Made by a program: the position numbers and the translations under genes
Notes under the pieces: generated by a model
What the model saw: the letters and a program-made list of their open reading frames with translations, nothing else
Told to the model about the DNA's origin: nothing
The model's database searches: none
Shown: in pieces, positions 33,106 through 40,126 of the stretch
Layout of the letters: the number at the start of each line of letters is the position of its first letter
How positions within the stretch are numbered: position 1 is the first letter of the stretch
Source of the DNA: an uncultured Chloroflexota bacterium
GTDB lineage: Bacteria > Chloroflexota > Anaerolineae > Promineifilales > Promineifilaceae
NCBI GenBank assembly: GCA_900696625.1
Contig: CAADGU010000382.1
Location: 1 to 43,424 of the forward strand
DNA length: 43,424 nt
Reading direction: 5' to 3'

Positions 33106-34278
33106 TCACTCAATTGTCACCGGCAGCCGCATTTCCCGGTAGGTGGCTTCGCTGCTGCCGATGGTGATGTAGAGCAGCGCCCCACCCCTGGCGTTTGCCG
33201 GTATCTCCAGGTCTATTTCCCAAAATCCATATTGGTTGGCGTAGGCAGTGGCGCTGGTGATGAGGCCAGACGGCCGTGCCGGATCATCTGCTTCCAGGCG
33301 CAGCCGCACTTCGCGTTCCGGGGCATTGATGGCAATGCCAAAAAGATATGTGTTTTGACCGGCGCTAAAGCCAATTGTGCCGCTGTTACCCAGTTGCAGT
33401 TGAATGGCCTGCTCATCGTCTGCCGCCAAAATAGTGAGGGGGATGCGCACTTCGCGCAGGTTTTCCTGGCCGGGGACGCCGGTATAGGCGATGGCGCAGC
33501 CAGGGCCGGGCATTGCCTGGGTAGAAACGATGGTGTAACCAAGCCAATTCCCCCGCGCTACATTGAAACTCTGGTTGGCAACAGTGGTGGTACACGCCTG
33601 ATCCAGCACGGTAATGGTGATTGTTTCATTGACGGGGTTATTGACGCGCCCTTCAAAGAGGATGGTGTAACCGGCCACGGCGGTATCCCCCGCCGCCGGA
33701 CGGTCCAGGGTGATGAATGATTTATCTGCGCCGGTTTGGGGCAGCAGGGTAATGGGCACGGCCGTACCATTGGCCACGCCGGCCAATTGGGCGCTCAGTT
33801 CGGCCGGTCCGGTAGTGGTGAACGGCAAGACGGCCGTCACCGACCATTCACCGGCAGCATCAGTCGTAGTCGTTTCTTGCCAAACGTCCTGCCCACCGGC
33901 GGCGGTGATGCGCACGGTTAACGGTTGGGTGGGCGGCGGCACAGCCCGGCCTTGAATAATGAGTTCCTGCCCCACCGTGATTTCAGCGTTGGGGGCCGGA
34001 GCGAAAATGGTGATGGTGCTGGCGGTGGAAACGGCCGTGTCGGTGGGCGCCGGGGTTGGCGTGAGGGTAGCCGGTGTGGTGGCGGTCGGAGAAGGGACGG
34101 CCGTTTCAGTTGGCGTGGCTGTGTTTGTTGGCAGTGGTTCGGTGGGGATGGCAGTGGGAGTAGGCGGCGGTAGGGTGTTGGCGGTAACGGCCGTTGGCGT
34201 TGCTTCCCCCTCCTGCCCACAGGCTGTAACCAAAATTCCCACACAAATGAACCAGATAACCTGGGGTAATCGCATCAT
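33106..34278 (-). CDS. Lipoprotein with a Pro/Thr-rich stalk and beta-sandwich domains, unknown function
   Basis: A lipoprotein signal peptide ends LVTAC with the lipidated Cys at about 20. A stalk of about 60 residues rich in Thr/Pro/Ala (PTPT, TATPTET repeats) follows. From about residue 88 it is beta-rich: ITIFAPAPNAEITVGQELIIQG and PLTVRITAAGGQDVWQET resemble bacterial Ig-like (Gmad2-type) domains, with a second such unit from about 190 and a third near the C-terminus. No catalytic motif is visible. GGAG precedes the start. It is convergent with mrpF. Six ACGGCCGT octamers encode Thr-Ala-Val in or near the stalk. A surface adhesion or scaffold role is plausible but unproven. Confidence 0.8.
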   Translation of the reverse strand: MMRLPQVIWFICVGILVTACGQEGEATPTAVTANTLPPPTPTAIPTEPLPTNTATPTETAVPSPTATTPATLTPTPAPTDTAVSTASTITIFAPAPNAEITVGQELIIQGRAVPPPTQPLTVRITAAGGQDVWQETTTTDAAGEWSVTAVLPFTTTGPAELSAQLAGVANGTAVPITLLPQTGADKSFITLDRPAAGDTAVAGYTILFEGRVNNPVNETITITVLDQACTTTVANQSFNVARGNWLGYTIVSTQAMPGPGCAIAYTGVPGQENLREVRIPLTILAADDEQAIQLQLGNSGTIGFSAGQNTYLFGIAINAPEREVRLRLEADDPARPSGLITSATAYANQYGFWEIDLEIPANARGGALLYITIGSSEATYREMRLPVTIE

Positions 34279-34427
34279 CTACAGCTCCTCAACTTCCGTA
34301 TGAAATAAGTATCAACCCGCCAAAGTATAACAAAAACCAGACTTTTGCCAGTGAGGGGGGAATGAGAATGGGTTAGCGACGACTGAATTCTCGACCGTAT
34401 AGCAGTTTGGCCTGATTGCCGCGTGGA

Positions 34428-35123
34428 CTAATCGCCAGGCTCCAGCACCGCTGTATTCCGGTCACTATGGGGTGGGCAGAGGCGGGGATGGTCAGCATAA
34501 ACGCCGCGATACTGTTCCGGCAGCATAGCCGCAATGCGCGTCATGATCTCATCGGTCCCCTGGGCCAACATCTCATCACGGGTAGCGCGTTTCAACGCCG
34601 GCAGGGTAAACGCCGGGCCAATACGAATATGTATGTCCAATCGCCGCAGCCGGAACAACCGTTCTTTAACGACTCGATCTTCGGTGCCCCACAAAGCCAC
34701 CGGGATCACCTGAGCCCCCGTTTTAGCCGCCAGGTAGGCTGCCCCCGGTTTGCCCGGCAGCAGTGATTCCGTCTTGCTGCGCGTCCCCTCTGGGGCAATC
34801 CCGCTGATGCCCCCCGCTTGCAGCCGCTTGGTCACCTCCCGCAAGGCGTGAAAATCTGCCTCTTCCCGGTTCAGCCAGATCGCATTGAGCTTGTTACCCA
34901 AAAACCGCCAGAAGAGAGATTTTTCATACTTGTCCGCGATCATCAAGATGATGTCATCCCGATCGGCCAGGACCACTCCCAACATGGCATCCAGCCGCCC
35001 CAGATGATTAGAGACGATCAGTGCCCCTCCGGTTGCCGGTATGTGTTCCATCCCTTGTATATCAACTCTGGCAATGATCTTCAAAATAAGACGGCATAAA
35101 ATACGTAATCCATGCAAAAACAT
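34428..35123 (-). CDS. plsC: 1-acyl-sn-glycerol-3-phosphate acyltransferase
   Basis: The enzyme adds the second acyl chain in phospholipid synthesis at the cytoplasmic membrane. The catalytic NHLGRLD motif (His40, Asp45) and the glycerophosphate-binding APEGTRSK (110-117) are intact. The block SLFWRFLGNKLNAIWLNRE (69-87) fits motif II. A hydrophobic N-terminal helix (about 5-20) and 231 residues are typical. It faces a 399-bp divergent control region. A small antisense frame at its 5' end (from 35112) was rejected. Confidence 0.92.
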   Translation of the reverse strand: MFLHGLRILCRLILKIIARVDIQGMEHIPATGGALIVSNHLGRLDAMLGVVLADRDDIILMIADKYEKSLFWRFLGNKLNAIWLNREEADFHALREVTKRLQAGGISGIAPEGTRSKTESLLPGKPGAAYLAAKTGAQVIPVALWGTEDRVVKERLFRLRRLDIHIRIGPAFTLPALKRATRDEMLAQGTDEIMTRIAAMLPEQYRGVYADHPRLCPPHSDRNTAVLEPGD

Positions 35124-35281
35124 AAGACCTTATCACCTTGTCAGCGTTGTGGGGCAATTTTCCCCATCACCTCACGAATGAAAGCAGTACATCATCTACG
35201 ACGCACTGCGCCATATGATTATAGCCGGGGGAGAAAGGCATACAAAAAATCATACAAGTTGGGTAGCAATTGGCAGTATAT

Positions 35282-35354
35282 TGGGGATAAGTAAGCAAAA
35301 AGTGGGGATAAGTTACCCGCTTATGGGGATAAAGTTGGGCAAAATAGGGGATAA
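35282..35354 (+). repeat. Four phased GGGGATAA repeats (DnaA-box-like)
   Basis: TGGGGATAA occurs at 35282, 35303 and 35324, exactly 21 bp apart, and AGGGGATAA at 35346, 22 bp on. On the minus strand they read TTATCCCC(A/T), one mismatch from the DnaA box TTATCCACA. Regular two-turn spacing places all copies on one face of the helix. The flank 35240-35281 is AT-rich. They lie in the gene-free stretch 35124-35522 between divergent plsC and a permease gene. Confidence 0.7.
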
Positions 35355-35359
35355 TGTGC

Positions 35360-35471
35360 GTGAGTAGTGAGCGGTGAGCGGTGAGCGGTGAGCAGTGAGC
35401 AGTGAGCGGTGAGCGGTGAGCGGTGAGCAGTGAGCGGTGAGCGGTGAGCAGTGAGCAGTGAGCAGTGAGCA
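35360..35471 (+). repeat. Array of 16 GTGAGCG/GTGAGCA heptamers
   Basis: Sixteen head-to-tail 7-bp units; the seventh base varies between G and A, and the first unit is GTGAGTA. No inverted half is present here, unlike the other repeats. It ends 51 bp before the permease start. It completes the gene-free stretch 35124-35522, in which I see no other feature. Confidence 0.95.
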
Positions 35472-35522
35472 GGTGAATGATGAACCAAACAACAAATCGG
35501 CCAATACCTGGACAAATGACCA

Positions 35523-36353
35523 ATGACCACATTACTTTTTGTTGAACTGACGTTGCGCGAGACGCAGCGTCGCAGAATTTTATGGGTGGCGCTGTTATTG
35601 GCGTTTGGGTTTTTGGTGGTATTTGCTCTGGGTTTCCATGCGATTGTGACGGAAATGGAGAAGTTTGCCAACCTGGAAGAAGCGATAACCATCAGTGGGC
35701 TGCTGTTGATGACGGGGCTGTATGCGGCCAATTTGCTGGTGGTGCTGCTGGCGGTACTGATTTCGGTAACGGCCGTGTCTGGCGAGATTGATTCCCACAC
35801 CGTAGAGGCCATTGTCACCAAACCCATTCACCGTTGGCAAATGATTTTGGGTAAATGGCTGGGGTTTACGTTGTTGATGGCATTGTACATTTTGCTGCTG
35901 GCCGGTGGCCTGATGCTCATTGTGTACCTGCGTACCGGCGTGGCGCTGGCCAATATCCCCACCGGGCTGGCGCTGATGCTGCTGCAAGGGTGTATTATCC
36001 TGTCTATCACCATGTTGGGCGGTACCCGCCTGTCCACGCTGGCGAATGGGGTGCTGGCTTTTATGCTGTTTGGCATTGCCACTCTGGGGGGGTGGATCGA
36101 GCAAATTGGGGCGCTGCTGGAGAATGAAACGGCCGTGAACATTGGCATTCTCACCAGCCTGCTCATGCCTACCCAGGCTTTGTGGAACCGGGCGCTGCTG
36201 CTGTTTCAGCCCAACTTTGCCACCTCCGCCTATTTTGCCGGGCCGTTTGCCGTTATTTCCCAACCCAGTGATTTAATGGTGACCTATGCGCTGCTGTATG
36301 CCGGCGGTTTCCTCTTGCTTGCCCTGATCAGCTTCTCCCGCCGCGATCTGTGA
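35523..36353 (+). CDS. ABC-2 type transporter permease
   Basis: A 276-residue membrane protein with about six helices. The amphipathic start LLFVELTLRETQRRRILWV and the block SVTAVSGEIDSHTVEAIVTKPIHRWQMILGKWLG (SGEI...KP.-R-...GK) are typical of ABC-2/NosY permeases. It has no ATPase in the same operon; the nearest is at 42325-43254 on the opposite strand, 6 kb away. The start ATG 35523 has no strong ribosome binding site. Its TGA is at the head of a GTAATCC repeat. Substrate unknown. Confidence 0.88.
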   Translation: MTTLLFVELTLRETQRRRILWVALLLAFGFLVVFALGFHAIVTEMEKFANLEEAITISGLLLMTGLYAANLLVVLLAVLISVTAVSGEIDSHTVEAIVTKPIHRWQMILGKWLGFTLLMALYILLLAGGLMLIVYLRTGVALANIPTGLALMLLQGCIILSITMLGGTRLSTLANGVLAFMLFGIATLGGWIEQIGALLENETAVNIGILTSLLMPTQALWNRALLLFQPNFATSAYFAGPFAVISQPSDLMVTYALLYAGGFLLLALISFSRRDL

Positions 36354-36424
36354 ACCGTAATCCGTAATCCGTGATCCGTAACCCGTAATCGGTAATCCGA
36401 AGCCGGACATCGGATTACCGATTA
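36350..36424. repeat. Inverted GTAATCC/GGTAATC repeat between convergent genes
   Basis: GTGAACCGTAATCCGTAATCC and further units (36350-36398) face GGATTACCGATTACC to 36424. The stop of the permease gene lies in the first unit. On the minus strand the right arm encodes the last Gly-Asn-Arg and the TAA of the GMC oxidoreductase. Confidence 0.82.
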
Positions 36425-38388
36425 CCATCCCTGATTTGCCCGGCAATATAATGCGCGGCGGCCATCACAGCCAGCATGGGGTTCACGCCAACGGCCGTTG
36501 GGAAAACACTGGCATCTGCCACCCACAAATTCCCCACCTCATACGTCTCCCCTGTTGGTTTCAGCGCCCCGGTTGCCGGGGAGTCACCCATGCGACAGGT
36601 GGACATCTGGTGGGCGCTGAACAGTCCGTACCCATTAGGGGGAAAACCCTGCTGGCGTACTTTTGCCAGGAATGCCTCAAAATCTTCCCCCGGCTGCCAG
36701 GTGGTGTACCGATTATGTGGTGCAATCAGACGCTGCACACCCGCGGCCCGATGGATTTTGAACGATTCTACAATGCCTTGCCAGAAATGGTGGGCATCAT
36801 ACTTGTGCAGATGGTAATGCAAAACCGGCTGGCCCCGTTTATCCAGCCGTACCTGCCCGCCATGAAAGTCGCGGGTGAGAACAATGTGGTTCGCCATGTG
36901 GTGCAGGCGCTGCACCAGCCGTTTGTGCTGCCGCCCAGACTGCCAGGGCAGCGACGAGGTATAAGAACCGGGATGCCCCGGTGAAGTTTCTAACCAGACG
37001 CCATAACCACGGCCGTCCAGATTGGCAAAGTCATGAACGACGCGCGTTTGGGGCGCACCCTGCCAGCTATACACCGGTTCTGCGTAAATACCCCAGGTTT
37101 GGGTAACAGGATGCAGGTGTAAATGCTGCCCAATATGTTTATTATGCAGGCCAGAACGGCGCAGCAGCGCCGGGGTGTGAATGGCCCCCGCCGCCGCCAC
37201 AACCACATCAGCCTGGATGGTCAGGCGATGCTGTTGGCCGTTTTGGGTAACGGTAACTACAGCGCCGGTGACACGGCCGTTTTGGTGCAAAATACGGTCA
37301 GCATGGGCATTCACCAACATGCGCCCGCCCCGTTCAAAGGCATCCTGCAAATAGGTCTTGAGCGTGCTTTGTTTAGCGGCATAGATGCAGCCGTAATTGC
37401 AAAAGGTGCAGTCTACACAGCCCTGCACATTGCGCGGAATCACATCCACCTGGTAGCCCAACGCCTGCGCCCCCTGCGCCAGTAGTTCATTTTGCCGGTT
37501 GATTTCGCTTTCCTGGGTGTTGATGCCGGTGCGGGCGCTGACGGCCGTCAGGCTGTCTTGAAATTCAGATGTAGTGGCGGCGGCAAACCCATGCGTCGCC
37601 CATTCCGCCAGCACCACATCCGGGGGGATGAGAGAGGTAAGCCAGTTTACGGTTGTCCCCCCACCCAAGGCGCTGCCCGCCAATACACTCATGCTCATGT
37701 CGGCCGTTGTCAGCGCCCCTTCATTTTCATACAGGTGTTTGTATCCCGCCAATTCCTGCCCGGTATAATCCGATTCGGCAAAGTAGCCGCCCTTTTCTAC
37801 CACCAGCACATCCAGCCCGGCGGCGCTGAGTTCACCGGCGACCACACCCCCACCGGCCCCGGAACCAATGATGAGTACGGCCGTTTCCAACACCATATCT
37901 TCTGTAACCGTGAGCGGCTGAATAGGGCGCGGCCGCTCAACCGGCCCAGGCGGTGGATTGGTATAGGCAAAAACAGGCCAGGTAGGGTTTGGTTTGCCGT
38001 CAGGCATGGTGGCATAAAAGAGGAAAATGATCACCCGTTTCAGGCTTTGAAAGGCGCGGCGGCGCGCCGCCAACCGGCTGTTACCCCATGTCCGCAGTAC
38101 GGCCGTGCGTCGCTCTAAATTCATCGCCGAAAACCTCCCCCACTGCCCGGCCAATAGCAAATTCACCAACGGCATTTCCAGCAGGCGTAAGAAAAAGCGA
38201 ATCTCCTTCAATCTATGGGCGGTTGCAATCGCTTCCAACTTGGCTTCGGCCAATTCGCCAATGTTCAAATCAGAGGCGCGTATGCCAAAGAGTCGTTCAT
38301 CTTCTCCATCTTGTACTTCCAGGGCGGGTATGAGTGTGTCAGCCAGGCGGCTAAGAGTATGTTTTTGCCGGGTGTTCAAAAAAGGCAT
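36415..38388 (-). CDS. GMC-family FAD oxidoreductase (long-chain alcohol oxidase-like)
   Basis: The predicted flavoenzyme oxidises an alcohol. The 657-residue protein has an N-terminal helical part (about 1-150) as in long-chain fatty alcohol oxidases, then the FAD-binding VLIIGSGAGGGVVAGELSAAG (split here; GSGAGGG at 175-181). A four-cysteine segment GCVDCTFCNYGC (C324, C327, C330, C334) follows, and near residue 600 HQMSTCRMG, with GVNPMLAVMAAAHYIAG at the end (His/Asn active-site pair). I start at ATG 38388 because GGAG lies seven bases before it; longer starts at 38412 or 38445 are possible. No signal peptide is seen with this start. The C-terminal Gly-Asn-Arg is repeat-encoded. Substrate is unknown. 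Confidence 0.9.
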   Translation of the reverse strand: MPFLNTRQKHTLSRLADTLIPALEVQDGEDERLFGIRASDLNIGELAEAKLEAIATAHRLKEIRFFLRLLEMPLVNLLLAGQWGRFSAMNLERRTAVLRTWGNSRLAARRRAFQSLKRVIIFLFYATMPDGKPNPTWPVFAYTNPPPGPVERPRPIQPLTVTEDMVLETAVLIIGSGAGGGVVAGELSAAGLDVLVVEKGGYFAESDYTGQELAGYKHLYENEGALTTADMSMSVLAGSALGGGTTVNWLTSLIPPDVVLAEWATHGFAAATTSEFQDSLTAVSARTGINTQESEINRQNELLAQGAQALGYQVDVIPRNVQGCVDCTFCNYGCIYAAKQSTLKTYLQDAFERGGRMLVNAHADRILHQNGRVTGAVVTVTQNGQQHRLTIQADVVVAAAGAIHTPALLRRSGLHNKHIGQHLHLHPVTQTWGIYAEPVYSWQGAPQTRVVHDFANLDGRGYGVWLETSPGHPGSYTSSLPWQSGRQHKRLVQRLHHMANHIVLTRDFHGGQVRLDKRGQPVLHYHLHKYDAHHFWQGIVESFKIHRAAGVQRLIAPHNRYTTWQPGEDFEAFLAKVRQQGFPPNGYGLFSAHQMSTCRMGDSPATGALKPTGETYEVGNLWVADASVFPTAVGVNPMLAVMAAAHYIAGQIRDGNR

Positions 38389-38544
38389 CCTTACGCTCCA
38401 TGAATCAGCCATGTTGCCGCGGTTACGGTCATATAGTTTTACCATTGGATCGCGTACTGTCCAAAGATCAGAGATTGACAGGTGGAGAGATCGGGGAATT
38501 TTTCACGCTCCCCATTCGCCCCTGTTCGCCTCTGACCTGGTTAT

Positions 38545-38556
38545 GCATTATAATGC
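38545..38556. promoter_or_regulatory. Palindromic double -10 element between divergent genes
   Basis: GCATTATAATGC is a perfect 12-bp palindrome that contains TATAAT on both strands (plus 38549-38554, minus 38552-38547). It lies between the divergent GMC and LCP genes. Neither strand has a strong -35. Confidence 0.4.
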
Positions 38557-38591
38557 GCGCGCGAAATTTGCTCTAATTAAATGGCGCTCCT

Positions 38592-40046
38592 ATGAAGTCA
38601 AAATCACCTGGTCGTCGTCCCCCTCCACGTGTTCGGTTCCCCCTCTGGGTATGGGGCATTATTGCCGGCGTTGGTCTCGTTTTGCTGCTGGCCGTTTCGG
38701 TGTGGCTGTTCCGCTCGGTGCAAGGTGTTGTTTCCACGTTTGATGTGGTCAGTGCGGATTTTAGCGACACGGCCGTTGTGCAGCCGATACCTGTAACCGG
38801 TCAAACTCTGCCGGGCACCCCATCATTCACCGTTAGCCAGGAAGAAAGCCCTCTCATTACCAGTGAAGGGCTGCAACCCTGGCGGGGGACAGAACGCATT
38901 TCTATTTTGCTGCTGGGTATTGACCAACGCTGTGACGAAATCGGCCCCACACATACAGACACCATGATGATCATCACCATTGATCCTCTAGGGTTATCCG
39001 CAGGCGTTCTCTCCCTGCCTCGTGATATGTGGGTGGAAATCCCCGGTTTTGGCGCTGACCGCATCAACCAGGCACACTATTTTGGGGAAGCATATGAATA
39101 TCCCGGTGGCGGCCCGGCGCTGGCTGTAGAAACCGTTGAAGGGTTGTTGGGCATTCCCATTGATTATTTCGTAACGGTCAACTTTGACGCCTTTGTGGAA
39201 ATGGTGGATCTGATAGGTGGTATTGACATCGAAGCGCCAGAGGCGATTGATGATCCCACGTACCCCGATCGTTGTTATGGGTATGATCCGTTCGCCATTG
39301 AGGAAGGCTTACACCATTTGGATGGACAACAGGCGTTGAAATATGCCCGCACACGGGCTACCTTTGGCGGCGATGTAGACCGGGCCGGTCGGCAGCAAGC
39401 GGTCATCTTGGCGGTGCGTGACAAAGTGCTGCGCTTAGGCAATTTGCCCAGCCTGATCGCTCAGGCGCCGCTGTTGTGGCAGACATTCCAGAAAAATGTA
39501 CGCACGAATATGTCTTTAGACGAAGCGTTGCAGTTGGCGCTGTTGGCGAAGGAGATACCGGAAGGCAGCATTTATACGGCCGTCGTCAATTACAACTATG
39601 TCTACAATGAAGTGACGCCGGATGGCCGGGCTGTGCTGGTGCCCATCCGCGAAAATATCCGCCAACTGCGCGATCAATTGTTTACCCCTCCCGTCATCCC
39701 TACTCCCGTGATTGAAAATTTACCGGCCTTGATGGCCGCTGAAAATGCACGAGTGGCTGTGTATAACGGCACGGCCGTATTTGGTCTGGCAGCTGCTACC
39801 CAGGAATACTTGCAACAGTATGGCATCAATGTGGCCGAAGTTGGCAACGCCGACTCCTCCACTTACCTGACCTCACAGGTGATAACGTATGGGCGGTTCC
39901 CCAACACCGCCCGTTACCTGACGCAACTGATGCACATTCCGCCGCTTAATGTGAGCGACAGCACAACGCCCGCAGGCGACTTCGACGTGCTGGTGATTAT
40001 TGGCGACGATTGGCGTGTCCCCGGCAGCGAAACACCAACCCCGTGA
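38592..40046 (+). CDS. LytR-CpsA-Psr (LCP) family protein with LytR_C domain
   Basis: LCP enzymes transfer polyprenyl-phosphate-linked glycopolymers to the cell wall. A basic cytoplasmic N-terminus is followed by a TM helix at 18-40. The LCP domain (about 101-310) has LLGIDQR with Asp111, SLPRDMWV with Arg144, DRINQAH with Arg157, and ALKYARTR with Arg253/Arg255. These match the catalytic and pyrophosphate-binding residues. A LytR_C domain (about 386-480) has ARVAVYNGTAVFGLAAATQEYL and ends in FDVLVIIGDDW. ATG 38592 has no clear ribosome binding site. It suggests a decorated peptidoglycan or other envelope glycopolymer. It is followed by a PPC lipoprotein gene; a GTGATGC repeat supplies its stop. 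Confidence 0.93.
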   Translation: MKSKSPGRRPPPRVRFPLWVWGIIAGVGLVLLLAVSVWLFRSVQGVVSTFDVVSADFSDTAVVQPIPVTGQTLPGTPSFTVSQEESPLITSEGLQPWRGTERISILLLGIDQRCDEIGPTHTDTMMIITIDPLGLSAGVLSLPRDMWVEIPGFGADRINQAHYFGEAYEYPGGGPALAVETVEGLLGIPIDYFVTVNFDAFVEMVDLIGGIDIEAPEAIDDPTYPDRCYGYDPFAIEEGLHHLDGQQALKYARTRATFGGDVDRAGRQQAVILAVRDKVLRLGNLPSLIAQAPLLWQTFQKNVRTNMSLDEALQLALLAKEIPEGSIYTAVVNYNYVYNEVTPDGRAVLVPIRENIRQLRDQLFTPPVIPTPVIENLPALMAAENARVAVYNGTAVFGLAAATQEYLQQYGINVAEVGNADSSTYLTSQVITYGRFPNTARYLTQLMHIPPLNVSDSTTPAGDFDVLVIIGDDWRVPGSETPTP

Positions 40047-40100
40047 TGCGTGATGCGTGATGCGTGATGCGTGTTACGGATTACGGTTCACGGTTTACGG
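40043..40100. repeat. Four GTGATGC heptamers and a GATTACGG-type stretch
   Basis: Four exact GTGATGC units (40043-40070) run into GTGTTACGGATTACGG and similar words to 40100. The first unit contains the TGA of the LCP gene. A spurious longer start (40064) for the next gene would translate this repeat. Confidence 0.85.
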
Positions 40101-40126
40101 CAAAGGGCCAGACAGGAGGAGAATTG

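Noticed and set aside
35112-35294. A 60-residue plus-strand frame with CQRCG near its start
   Set aside because: It overlaps the first codons of plsC in antisense, has no ribosome binding site and runs into the AT-rich control region and the first GGGGATAA repeat.
35360-35471. Heptamer array as a possible CRISPR or coding repeat
   Set aside because: Seven-bp units with no spacers are far too short for CRISPR. Minus-strand frames such as the His/Ser/Leu/Thr-rich ones are translations of the repeat with no coding signs.
40064-40126. Longer start for the PPC lipoprotein
   Set aside because: It would place 21 repeat-derived residues before the signal peptide; ATG 40127 has a strong AGGAGGAG and an immediate lipoprotein signal.
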